A stretch of 28,779 nucleotides of DNA, taken from an uncultured Eubacteriales bacterium (lineage in GTDB: Bacteria > Bacillota > Clostridia > Oscillospirales > Oscillospiraceae). A program made the position numbers and the translations under genes. Below, piece after piece: positions 6,336 to 13,950 of the stretch (positions within the stretch are counted from its first letter, which is position 1; each line of letters begins with the position of its first letter). The notes under the pieces were generated by a model. The model was not told the DNA's origin and did not search any database. It was given only the letters and a program-made list of their open reading frames with translations. The DNA lies in contig CAJKSU010000010.1 in assembly GCA_905202605.1 (NCBI GenBank), positions 1 through 28,779 on the forward strand. The letters run 5' to 3'.

Positions 6336-9074
6336 ATGAAGAATAAGTTTACGCCGGATGACCAGAATATCATTAGCTTTAGTCTGATGGGGCCGGAAAG
6401 CGGCGGCCCCTGCTTGGTGGACTCCAATGATGGAAAAATCACCCGAATTCGCCCCTACCACTATGATAAGGAATATACCGATCAGTATTGCAACCCTTGG
6501 AAAATTGAGGCTCGCGGCAGTACGTTTTCCGCTCCGGATCGTGTCACAATTACGCCATTTGGATTGGGCTATAAGGCACGGGTCTATTCGCCCAACCGGG
6601 TCAGATACCCCCTGAAACGGGTGGACTGGGATCCTGACGGTGAACGTCACCCGGAAACCCGCGGAAAAAGCAAATATGTCCGGATTTCATGGGATGAGGC
6701 CGCAGAGATTGTTGCAAAGGAATTAAAGCGTCAAAAGGAAACATACGGTCCGGAGGCCGTCCTGTGTCAGGCGGACATGCATGGCGAAGGAAAAAATGTT
6801 GCTCCAAGCCACGGCTGCCCGAACCGGCTCTTGAGCTTGATGGGCGGCTATACTCTCCAGATGAGAAATATGGATTCTTGGGAGGGCTGGTTCTGGGGCG
6901 CAAAATATGTCTGGGGCTGTGAGCCGGTGGGAGAAATGGCTCCGCAGTCCAATCTTTATCCCGATATTGCCAAACATGCGGATCTGTTGCTGTTCTGGGG
7001 CTGTGATCCGGAGACAACGCCCCTTGGCGTAGTCAGCCATATGCCCTCACGGCTCTGCTACTGGCTTTCGGAAATCGGGCTGAAAAGTGTCTATGTCTGC
7101 CCTGACCTCAACTATGGTGCAGCGGTGCATGCGGATAAATGGATTCCGATCCTGCCCAATACCGACGCAGCCCTGCAGCTTGCCATCGCTTATATCTGGA
7201 TCACCGAAGGCACCTACGACAAGGACTATATCGACAAGCACGCCTATGGCTTTGATAAGTTCGAGGACTATGTGCTGGGGCGAGAGGACGGCGTTCCCAA
7301 AACTCCCGCATGGGCCAGTGAAAAGTGCGGTGTAAAGGAATGGACCATTAAGGCACTCGCACGGGACTGGGCGAAGAAAACTGCGTCCATCATCCACGGC
7401 AACGGTGGCTGTTATATTCGTGGCCCCTATTCCTCTGAGCCTGCCCGGCTGGAGGTCATGCTGCTGGGCATGCGGGGGGTCGGCAAACCCGGTGTGCATC
7501 AGGCGAAGATGATCGAATGGAGTCTCTGGAACCGGGATTATCCTGTGCCGTTTCAGGGAAAATTCGTGCCGAAGATCACGGTCATCGGCGACCCTTTGCG
7601 ACCCGTGGACGGGGATGTTGATCCCAGTATCAATATGGGACGCTACGTCCTCACCGATGCGCAGAAGCAGCGTGCGCCGGAGCTGATTAAGCTCTTTACC
7701 CAGCTGCCCGCACCCAAGCAGTTTATCCCCCGCTGCTGCATCCATAAGGCCATCATCGAAGGGCATGCGGAATGGCGGGGGCTGCAATGCTTCTCATCGT
7801 CTCAACAGCCGGATGCCAATAACTATCGAAAGCCCACTCAGCAGTATCAGTTTGAGCAGATGAAATATCCCCGTGACGGTATGAGCCGGGTACACATGAT
7901 CTGGACGGACGCTCCCTGTCAGGTAACCTGCTGGAATGACGGCAACCTTACCATGCGTGCCTATCAGGATCCCTCCATTGAGTGCATTGTGGCACAGCAT
8001 CCATGGCTGGAGAATGACTGTTATTTTGCAGATATTATTTTCCCGGTGGTCACCAAGCACGAAATGAACGATCTGGGCAACGATATGTCCTCCGGTGCAT
8101 TTACGTCCATTTATCTGGAGCATCCCTGCTGCCCGCCGGTTGGGGAGAGCCTTTCCGACTTCGATGTCTGCGCCAAGGTGGCGGAGAAGCTGGGACCGGA
8201 ATATTATGATGCCTACACCGACCACATGAGCGAGGAGGAGCGTGTTCGCTTCTTTTACAAAGCCACCGGCTGTGAAGACTATATGACTTGGGAGGATTTT
8301 CAGAAGCGGAAGATTTTTGTGGTACCCTGTAAGGAGCAGGAGGAGCTGAATCAGATTCCGGCAGGGCTCTATAATTTTTACAAGGATCCGGAGAACAACC
8401 CGCTGTCCACGCCCACCGGAAAGCTGGAATATTATTCCACTGAAATTGCCAAATTCACTCCAGACGATCCGGAGCGTATGCCGGTGCCCCATTGGGTGGA
8501 AAAGAGTGAATGTCACGATGAGCGGCTGTCCAGCACCCGTGCCGAAAAGTACCCGCTGCTCTGTATGTCCAACCACGGAAGATGGAGAATGCATGCCCAG
8601 TGCGACGATATCATCTGGAACCGGGAAGTGGAAACCATGAAGATCCGGGGCAAGGACGGCTATCAGTATGAGCCCTGCTGGCTCCATACCAGCGAAGCGG
8701 AAAAGCGCGGCATCAAGCATGGCGACATCGTCAAGGTGTTTAACGAGCGGGGCGTGGTGCTCTGCGGTGCTTATGTAACGGAGCGCGTGATGCCAAGTGT
8801 ATGCTACGTGGATCATGGTTCCCGGCTGGATCCCATCATTCCGGGCTATCTTGACCGTGGAGGCGCGATCAACACCATTACGCCCACCTCTACCACCTCG
8901 AAAAATGCCACGGGCATGGCAGTTTCCGGTTTTTTGGCCCAGGTGGAGAAGGTCACAGACGAGGAAATGGAGCAGTGGAAGCGGGACTATCCGGAGGCAT
9001 TTGCCCGGAAGATCGACCCGGACGCAGGCGTCTGCCTGGCGGGCTGGCTGGTGGATGAAAAGGAGGCAGAGTAA
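6336..9074 (+). CDS. Molybdopterin oxidoreductase large subunit, pyrogallol transhydroxylase / catechol dehydroxylase family
   Basis: The 912-residue protein starts at the ATG behind AGGAAGGAG. It is a DMSO-reductase-superfamily Mo/W-bisPGD enzyme without the usual N-terminal [4Fe-4S] Cys motif and without a Tat signal, so it is a cytosolic catalytic subunit. It aligns from memory with the Pelobacter acidigallici transhydroxylase alpha subunit across its length: WKIEARGxTF, YPLKR, DPDGERHPETRG, MDSWEGWFWG, FWGCDPETT, GEARG-like MGRGVGKPG, the VGESLSDFDVCA region and a C-terminal RGGAINTITP cofactor segment. Ser181 in MDSWEGW corresponds to the Mo-ligand Ser, and Asp180 and His149 to proposed catalytic residues. 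The reaction is probably transfer or reductive removal of an aromatic hydroxyl, as in pyrogallol to phloroglucinol or catechol dehydroxylation. The substrate cannot be read from sequence. Its stop overlaps the next start by one base (TAATG). Confidence 0.85.
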   Translation: MKNKFTPDDQNIISFSLMGPESGGPCLVDSNDGKITRIRPYHYDKEYTDQYCNPWKIEARGSTFSAPDRVTITPFGLGYKARVYSPNRVRYPLKRVDWDPDGERHPETRGKSKYVRISWDEAAEIVAKELKRQKETYGPEAVLCQADMHGEGKNVAPSHGCPNRLLSLMGGYTLQMRNMDSWEGWFWGAKYVWGCEPVGEMAPQSNLYPDIAKHADLLLFWGCDPETTPLGVVSHMPSRLCYWLSEIGLKSVYVCPDLNYGAAVHADKWIPILPNTDAALQLAIAYIWITEGTYDKDYIDKHAYGFDKFEDYVLGREDGVPKTPAWASEKCGVKEWTIKALARDWAKKTASIIHGNGGCYIRGPYSSEPARLEVMLLGMRGVGKPGVHQAKMIEWSLWNRDYPVPFQGKFVPKITVIGDPLRPVDGDVDPSINMGRYVLTDAQKQRAPELIKLFTQLPAPKQFIPRCCIHKAIIEGHAEWRGLQCFSSSQQPDANNYRKPTQQYQFEQMKYPRDGMSRVHMIWTDAPCQVTCWNDGNLTMRAYQDPSIECIVAQHPWLENDCYFADIIFPVVTKHEMNDLGNDMSSGAFTSIYLEHPCCPPVGESLSDFDVCAKVAEKLGPEYYDAYTDHMSEEERVRFFYKATGCEDYMTWEDFQKRKIFVVPCKEQEELNQIPAGLYNFYKDPENNPLSTPTGKLEYYSTEIAKFTPDDPERMPVPHWVEKSECHDERLSSTRAEKYPLLCMSNHGRWRMHAQCDDIIWNREVETMKIRGKDGYQYEPCWLHTSEAEKRGIKHGDIVKVFNERGVVLCGAYVTERVMPSVCYVDHGSRLDPIIPGYLDRGGAINTITPTSTTSKNATGMAVSGFLAQVEKVTDEEMEQWKRDYPEAFARKIDPDAGVCLAGWLVDEKEAE

Positions 9075-9871
9075 TGGGAAAGGTATTTTTGATCGATGTG
9101 GCCCGGTGTTCCGGCTGCTTTAACTGTCAGCTTGCCTGCAAGGACGAAAACTGCGGCAACGACTGGCGTCCCTATGCTGCTCCGCAGGACATGACCGGGC
9201 AGTTCTGGTGCAAGGTGCATGAGCATGTCTGCGGCACCATTCCTAAGGTGAAGATCCACTACATCGCCGGGCTGTGCAACCACTGCGAAAAGGCCCCCTG
9301 CATGGAGGTATGTCCGGAGCAGGCCATTTACCGCCGCCCGGACGGTCTGGTGCTCATTGATCCGGACAAATGCTCCGGCTGCGGGAAGTGTAAGGACGCC
9401 TGCTATTATGACGATGTGATCTACTTCAATAAACAGTCCGGCATTGCTCAGAAGTGCACCGGCTGCGCCCATCTGCTGGATCACGGAGACAAAATGCCCC
9501 GGTGCGTGGACGCATGTCCCACCGATGCCATGCAGTGGGTGGACGAATCGGAGGTAGGAGACGCAAAGCCCCTGATCGAAGGGGTCGGCGCACGGGTGTA
9601 TTACAAAAACATCCCCGGAAAATTCATCGCCGCCACGGTCTATGATCCCGTAGAAAAGGAGGTCATCATCGGCGGACAGTGTACCCTTACGGATGGAACG
9701 CATACGTGGCAGCAGAAAACCGACAGTTACGGAGATTTCTGGTTCAAAAATCTTAAGGTGGGGACGTATGAACTAACCATCACTGCCAAGGGCTTCCAGC
9801 CCCTGCATTTTCGTGGACTGTCCACAGAAAAAGATGTCAATCTTGGGGATGTTCCGATGGAACGGGCGTAA
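9074..9871 (+). CDS. Fe-S electron-transfer subunit of the molybdoenzyme, with C-terminal transthyretin-like domain
   Basis: The 265-residue protein is translationally coupled to the large subunit. Residues about 1-160 hold four complete ferredoxin-type Cys quartets: C12-x2-C-x2-C-x3-C; CNHCEKAPCMEVCP; CSGCGKCKDAC; and CTGC-x12-CVDACP. This is enough for four [4Fe-4S] clusters, as in DmsB/NrfC proteins. Residues about 190-265 form a Cna-B/transthyretin-like beta domain (VYYKNIPGKF, DSYGDFWFKNLKVGTYELTI, VNLGDVP), which is the hallmark of the transhydroxylase beta subunit and supports the family call for its partner. The Pelobacter beta subunit, as I recall it, binds only three clusters. The fourth quartet here points to electron delivery from outside. 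No membrane anchor subunit follows, so the complex is probably soluble. Confidence 0.87.
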   Translation: MGKVFLIDVARCSGCFNCQLACKDENCGNDWRPYAAPQDMTGQFWCKVHEHVCGTIPKVKIHYIAGLCNHCEKAPCMEVCPEQAIYRRPDGLVLIDPDKCSGCGKCKDACYYDDVIYFNKQSGIAQKCTGCAHLLDHGDKMPRCVDACPTDAMQWVDESEVGDAKPLIEGVGARVYYKNIPGKFIAATVYDPVEKEVIIGGQCTLTDGTHTWQQKTDSYGDFWFKNLKVGTYELTITAKGFQPLHFRGLSTEKDVNLGDVPMERA

Positions 9872-9925
9872 AAACAATAAAAAAGCCGGACACTGCGCAC
9901 TTCAAGAGGCACTGTGTCCGGCTTA
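9872..9925. terminator. Bidirectional terminator between molybdoenzyme operon and minus-strand gene
   Basis: AGCCGGACAC (9884-9893) pairs with GTGTCCGGCT (9914-9923), with extra pairing inside. The minus strand continues into TTTTTTATTGTTTTT, so it is strongest for the minus-strand gene. The plus-side tail is poor. Confidence 0.82.
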
Positions 9926-9937
9926 TATGGATTTAAC

Positions 9938-10381
9938 CTAGGCGGGATGTTTGAGCGACAAGGCAATATTGTTGATTCCGTTGAGGTAGTCCTCCCGAAG
10001 TGCCGCCTGTTCCGGCTGTAAAAACGCCCGCAGCCCGTCGGCAATGTAGATGCGGTCGTCCATGGAAAGCACCGCCAGCTTCTCTGAATCCTCGAGAATC
10101 AGAAGTTTCTCCGCCAGCGTGGCATAGGAGGTGGTGGGGTAGACCCGTGTAATGGTATAGAACTGATAGAGATTCTTCCCAAGATTCGGGTCATTGCTCC
10201 TCAGCTCCAGTTCGATGTCCTGCATGGAAGCGGAACAGATGCTGGATACGGAATCCTCCAATTCATTGGCGGTGGCGGTGGCACGGTAGCTCTGGCAGAG
10301 CAGCACTGCGCACAGTGCCAGCAGCAATATGATAACGGCCTTGCACCAGACCGGGGCGGACCGGGGCGCTTCCTGATTCAT
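9938..10381 (-). CDS. Small membrane-anchored protein of unknown function
   Basis: The 147-residue protein starts at the ATG behind AAAGAGGAAC. A longer in-frame extension runs through the promoter and is rejected. One hydrophobic segment at about residues 14-30 (VIILLLALCAVLLC) follows a short N-terminus containing a single basic residue (Arg7). The remaining about 115 residues are polar and look helical, with a YRATATANELEDSVSSICSASMQ stretch broken by LRSNDPNLGKNLYQFYTIT. It is probably a signal-anchor protein with an exposed helical domain. I recognise no family. It has its own promoter and terminator and sits between two unrelated plus-strand operons. Confidence 0.65.
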   Translation of the reverse strand: MNQEAPRSAPVWCKAVIILLLALCAVLLCQSYRATATANELEDSVSSICSASMQDIELELRSNDPNLGKNLYQFYTITRVYPTTSYATLAEKLLILEDSEKLAVLSMDDRIYIADGLRAFLQPEQAALREDYLNGINNIALSLKHPA

Positions 10382-10424
10382 ATGAGTTCCTCTTTTCGTT
10401 TTTTCATCCTTTTGCTCGTATATT

Positions 10425-10453
10425 AGTATAACATATGAAGAAATTGTGTGCAA
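10425..10453 (-). promoter_or_regulatory. Sigma-A promoter for the small membrane protein
   Basis: On the minus strand, TTGCAC (10448-10453), a 17-base spacer and TATACT (10425-10430). Confidence 0.7.
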
Positions 10454-10570
10454 CCGGTTAAGATGGTGTGTTTTTGTACTTTTTGTGCGACATTTTGAAC
10501 AGAAGGAGCGGCGGATTCGTTTCATAAAACTGTGATGATTTACCGAAATAAAGTTTTTTTGAAAAACCTG

Positions 10571-10599
10571 TTGACAAAATGAAGGTCCGGGGGTATAAT
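10571..10599 (+). promoter_or_regulatory. Consensus sigma-A promoter for the T-box / trpXYZ operon
   Basis: A perfect TTGACA (10571-10576), a 17-base spacer and a perfect TATAAT (10594-10599). Such an unmodulated promoter fits control by the downstream T-box rather than by initiation. Confidence 0.92.
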
Positions 10600-10605
10600 C
10601 GGAGC

Positions 10606-10869
10606 ATATCAAAACTGATGAGCAGGAAGAGTAGCTCAGGCAGAACCTCAAAGAGAGCTGTGGATGGTGGAATCACAGTAGGGGAGTCGAAGGTGAATGG
10701 ACCTGTGAGGGTGCCTTGAACGGACTTGTCCCAGTAGATGGCAACGGGGGTTCCGACCCGTTACAGCAGCGGAGCGCATGACTGTGCGCAGAGCGGATGC
10801 ATTGCATCAATTAGGGTGGTACCGCAGGAGTTAGCTCTTGTCCCTTATGTGGGGATAAGGGCGTTTTTT
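10606..10869 (+). promoter_or_regulatory. T-box riboswitch, Trp (UGG) specifier
   Basis: Stem I elements appear in order: AAGAGTAG; AGAGAGCTGTGG with distal loop GGATGGTGGAATCACAG; then the specifier loop GAA-TGG-ACC with TGG at 10698-10700, a Trp codon followed by the expected purine. The T-box proper is AGGGTGGTACCGC at 10813-10825, whose TGGT bulge would pair with the tRNA acceptor end. The intrinsic terminator CCCTTAT / ATAAGGG (10842-10848 and 10855-10861) is followed by CGTTTTTT. AGGG at 10813-10816 can pair with CCCT at 10842-10845, so antiterminator and terminator exclude each other. Uncharged tRNA-Trp should switch the transport operon on when tryptophan is scarce. Confidence 0.93.
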
Positions 10870-10933
10870 ATACCTTCCCCGGCATCAAAATCCGCGTTTT
10901 CAGTCGAATCTATTTTTTAGGAGGACTATCCCA

Positions 10934-12085
10934 ATGAAAAACGTGAAATTTGCTAAGAAGGCACTTGCCATGGTTCTGGCCGCTGCCATGAGTCTCAGCC
11001 TTGCCGCCTGCGGTTCCGGCGCTGCTTCCAATTCTTCTGCCGCATCCGCTGCCGCTTCTGCCGGTTCCGCCGCACCTGCTGAAACCGTGGCTCCCGCTGC
11101 TGTGCCCGCCGCTGTGGACTCCGCTGCCGGTGAAACTACCACCGCTGAGGGTACCGTTTATAAGGTCGGCATCGTCAAGTATGTAGACGATGCATCTCTG
11201 GATCAGATCGAGGCCGCCATTCAGGCCGAACTGGACGCAAAGGGTCAGGAGCTGGGCGTGACCTTTGATTATGCCGATTACACCAAGAATGGCCAGGCTG
11301 ATTCCACCACTCTCAATCAGATCGCTTCCGACCTGATTGCCGATGATGTAGATGTGATTATCCCCATTGCAACCCCCGCAGCACTGATCATGCAGACTGC
11401 CACCGAAGAGAATCAGATCCCCGTGGTATTCTCCGCAGTATCCGATCCTGTCAGTGCCGGTCTGGTAGAGAGTCTGGACGCGCCCGGCTCCAATGTCACC
11501 GGTACCTCCGATGCGCTGAATGTTGAGGCGGTCATTGACCTGATGCTCGCTGCCAACCCCGATATGAAGAAGCTTGGTCTGCTGTACGATCAGGGTCAGG
11601 ATTCCTCCAAGAACGCCATTGCCTCCGCAGAGGCCTACTGCAAGGAAAAGGGCATTGAGACGGTAGAAAAGACCGGCACCACCAATGATGAGATTGCATT
11701 GGCTGCTGACGCTCTGATTGCTGCTGATGTTGACGCTGTGTTCACTCCCACTGACAACACCGTTATGACCGCCGAGCTTGCCATCTATGAGAAGTTCGTG
11801 GATGCAAAGATTCCCCACTATGCAGGCGCCGACTCCTTCGCTCTGAACGGTGCGTTCTGCGGCTACGGTGTCAACTATGTGACGCTGGGTACCTCTACCG
11901 CAGACATGGTGGTGGATGTTCTCGTAAACGGTGCGGATCCCGCTGCTATGCCGGTACAGATCATGTCCAGCGGTATCGCAATGGTCAACACCGAAACTGC
12001 CGAAGCCATCGGTCTGGACTATTCCTCTTTCACTGATCTCTGCGAGGAGGTAAAGGAAACCGTTACGCAGGAGAGCTTCGACTAA
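10934..12085 (+). CDS. trpX: ABC transporter substrate-binding lipoprotein, probable tryptophan uptake
   Basis: The 383-residue protein starts at the ATG behind TTAGGAGG. A lipoprotein signal with lipobox LAAC gives lipid-modified Cys26, followed by an Ala/Ser/Pro-rich linker to about residue 75. The rest is an ABC_sub_bind (DUF534, PF04392) domain: KVGIVKYVDDASLDQ, DVDVIIPIATPAA, IPVVFSAVSDPV, PGSNVTGTSD, KKLGLLYDQGQDSS and IPHYAGADSFA. The family binds small molecules, and in several Firmicutes trpX members sit behind Trp T-boxes. The UGG T-box here supports tryptophan or a precursor as ligand. It is the first gene of the operon and is separated from the permease by a hairpin that may make it more abundant than the membrane parts. 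Confidence 0.87.
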   Translation: MKNVKFAKKALAMVLAAAMSLSLAACGSGAASNSSAASAAASAGSAAPAETVAPAAVPAAVDSAAGETTTAEGTVYKVGIVKYVDDASLDQIEAAIQAELDAKGQELGVTFDYADYTKNGQADSTTLNQIASDLIADDVDVIIPIATPAALIMQTATEENQIPVVFSAVSDPVSAGLVESLDAPGSNVTGTSDALNVEAVIDLMLAANPDMKKLGLLYDQGQDSSKNAIASAEAYCKEKGIETVEKTGTTNDEIALAADALIAADVDAVFTPTDNTVMTAELAIYEKFVDAKIPHYAGADSFALNGAFCGYGVNYVTLGTSTADMVVDVLVNGADPAAMPVQIMSSGIAMVNTETAEAIGLDYSSFTDLCEEVKETVTQESFD

Positions 12086-12105
12086 TTCGAATACAACAAT
12101 CAAGC

Positions 12106-12134
12106 AGGGCGGGTGCTACAACCCGCCCTCTTTT
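12106..12134 (+). terminator. Intercistronic hairpin between trpX and trpY
   Basis: A perfect 9-bp GC-rich stem AGGGCGGGT / ACCCGCCCT with a six-base loop is followed by CTTTT. It looks like a leaky terminator or mRNA 3'-end protector inside the operon. Confidence 0.65.
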
Positions 12135-12152
12135 GAGAGGGAGATACCATTC

Positions 12153-13085
12153 ATGTCTATTGCTTCGATCTTTACCCTGAGCACGGCGCAGACTGCCATG
12201 GAGCTGGGCTGCATCTATGCGCTGGTGGCGCTGGCGCTGTTTCTCAGCTATTCGATTCTGAACATTGCCGATCTGAGTACTGACAGCTGCTTTACGCTTG
12301 GCTGTGCAGTATGCTGTCAGGTAACGCTGCTGGGGCATCCAATTCTGGCGCTGTTTGCCGCCATGCTATCTGGGGTTCTGTCCGGGTATATCACCGCTTT
12401 TTTGCAAACCCGACTGGGCGTAGAGAGCATTCTCGCCGGTATCATCGTAAACACAGGCCTATATACCGTGAACCTTGCAGTTATGGGCTTCTCGTCTACT
12501 TTGAGCATTTTTAAATGTGACAATGTTTTCTCCATGGCGAAGGAGGCGTTGAGCGGCGTACTGGGCGGCTGGTATAAACTGGTGGTGGCGCTGGTGATCG
12601 TGCTGGCAGCGGCTGGTCTGCTGGCGCTGTTCCTGAAAACCCGGTTGGGGCTTTCCATTCGTGCCACCGGCGACAGCCCGGACATGATCAAGGCTTCCTC
12701 CGTGAATCCTGCGTTTACCATTACCGTGGGTCTCTGCATTTCCGGCAGTCTGACCGCGCTCTCCGGCGCAGTGCTGGCCCAGTATCAGAAGAGCTGTGAT
12801 ATCAACCTTGGCACTGGCATGGTGACCATTGCGCTGGCATCCCTAATCGTTGGTGAAACCCTCATCGGCAAGGGCGGCATGTTCCGCCGGGCGCTGGGAG
12901 CGATCATCGGCTCCTGCCTGTATCGGCTGTTTGTGGCGGTGGCACTACGGCTCAATGTGCCCGCCGAGTGCATGAAGCTGGTATCCGCTCTGATCGTTGC
13001 CGTTGCCATTGCGTCTCCTGCGCTCAAGCGCTATGCCGCATTCCAGAAGCAGAAAGCCACCCGCCGTGGAGGTGCAAAATGCTGA
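12153..13085 (+). CDS. trpY: ABC transporter permease of the tryptophan uptake system
   Basis: The 310-residue, strongly hydrophobic protein starts at the ATG behind GAGAGGGAG. It belongs to the BPD_transp_2 permease superfamily (related to LivH/RbsC). The cytoplasmic coupling segment reads GLSIRATGDSPDMIKASSVN, the counterpart of the RAxGxNxxxAxxxGIN motif. About eight membrane spans are expected, starting near ALVALALFLSYSILNIADLS. It ends with a basic tail (QKQKATRRGG). The ATPase start lies inside its last codons (7-base overlap), so the two are translated in a coupled way. With the lipoprotein and ATPase it forms a complete import system. Confidence 0.85.
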   Translation: MSIASIFTLSTAQTAMELGCIYALVALALFLSYSILNIADLSTDSCFTLGCAVCCQVTLLGHPILALFAAMLSGVLSGYITAFLQTRLGVESILAGIIVNTGLYTVNLAVMGFSSTLSIFKCDNVFSMAKEALSGVLGGWYKLVVALVIVLAAAGLLALFLKTRLGLSIRATGDSPDMIKASSVNPAFTITVGLCISGSLTALSGAVLAQYQKSCDINLGTGMVTIALASLIVGETLIGKGGMFRRALGAIIGSCLYRLFVAVALRLNVPAECMKLVSALIVAVAIASPALKRYAAFQKQKATRRGGAKC

Positions 13086-13885
13086 CACTGACCAATGTAA
13101 CCAAGACCTTTAACGCCGGTACCGTCAATGAGAAAACCGCGCTGGACAATCTGAGCCTCCATCTGGAGGCAGGGGAGTTTGCCACCATCGTCGGCTCCAA
13201 CGGTGCGGGCAAATCCACCATGTTCGGCGCCATCGCCGGTAATTTCTACGTGGATCAGGGCAGTATCGAGCTGGACGGCGAGGACATTACGTTCCTGCGG
13301 GAATACCGCCGCAGTGAAATGATCGGTCACCTGTTTCAGGATCCCCTGAAGGGAACCGCACCCCACATGACCATTGAAGAAAATCTTGCCATTGCTTATC
13401 TCCGGCAGTCCCGCCATCGGCTTGCGTTTTTCAGCCGAGTTTCCAAGAAGGAACGGGAGATGTTCCGGGAGCAGCTGTCCCTGCTGGGGATGGGGCTGGA
13501 GGATCGCATGAAGAACCCCGTTGGACTGCTTTCCGGCGGTCAGCGGCAGGCGCTGACCCTTTTGATGGCGACCATGGTGACGCCCAAGCTCCTGCTTTTG
13601 GACGAGCATACCGCTGCACTGGATCCCGGAACTGCGGAAAAGGTGCTGGAGATTACCAAGAACGTGGTGGCAGAGCGGAAAATTACCTGCCTGATGGTCA
13701 CCCACAATATGTCTCAGGCGCTGAGTCTCGGCAATCGCACGCTGATGATGGATTCCGGACATATTGTGCTGGATGTATCCGGAGAAGAACGGGCGCATAT
13801 GACCGTGGAGGATCTGCTGGAGAAGTTTTCTGTCAGCGCCGGGAAAACGCTTGACAACGATCGAATTCTCACCGCAATGGACTAA
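13079..13885 (+). CDS. trpZ: ABC transporter ATP-binding protein of the tryptophan uptake system
   Basis: The 268-residue protein starts at the ATG behind GGAGGTGCAAA. The frame stays open further upstream, but this start has the ribosome site and gives a normal N-terminus (MLTLTNVTKTF). Walker A is GSNGAGKST at 39-47, the signature LSGGQ at 151-155, Walker B LLLLDE at 171-176, the D-loop AALDP follows and the H-loop His is 209. All catalytic residues are present. Its size and HxxAALDPGTA region fit the trpZ/LivF-like branch. It is the last gene of the operon and is followed by a terminator. Confidence 0.87.
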   Translation: MLTLTNVTKTFNAGTVNEKTALDNLSLHLEAGEFATIVGSNGAGKSTMFGAIAGNFYVDQGSIELDGEDITFLREYRRSEMIGHLFQDPLKGTAPHMTIEENLAIAYLRQSRHRLAFFSRVSKKEREMFREQLSLLGMGLEDRMKNPVGLLSGGQRQALTLLMATMVTPKLLLLDEHTAALDPGTAEKVLEITKNVVAERKITCLMVTHNMSQALSLGNRTLMMDSGHIVLDVSGEERAHMTVEDLLEKFSVSAGKTLDNDRILTAMD

Positions 13886-13898
13886 TGAAATCGAAAAG

Positions 13899-13938
13899 TG
13901 CCGCGCCGTATCGAATGGATACAGCGCGGCATTTCTTT
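13899..13938. terminator. Terminator between trpZ and the convergent exporter genes
   Basis: TGCCGCGC (13899-13906) pairs with GCGCGGCA (13924-13931), with an inner GTATC/GATAC helix, then TTTCTTT. The minus-strand side has a weaker TTTTCGATTTC tail, so it can serve both directions. Confidence 0.83.
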
Positions 13939-13950
13939 GCGTTTTATAGA

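Noticed and set aside
7794..8816. 340-codon minus-strand open frame inside the molybdoenzyme gene
   Set aside because: Antisense to a clearly conserved enzyme, with no domain or ribosome site.
10382..10651. N-terminal extension of the small membrane protein at 9938-10381
   Set aside because: The extension runs through the promoter and has no ribosome site, whereas the ATG at 10381 has AGAGGAAC upstream and leads directly into the signal anchor.
10910..12103. 397-codon minus-strand open frame opposite trpX
   Set aside because: Low-complexity Gly/His/Ile composition without domains. The plus strand has the lipoprotein signal, ribosome site and T-box.
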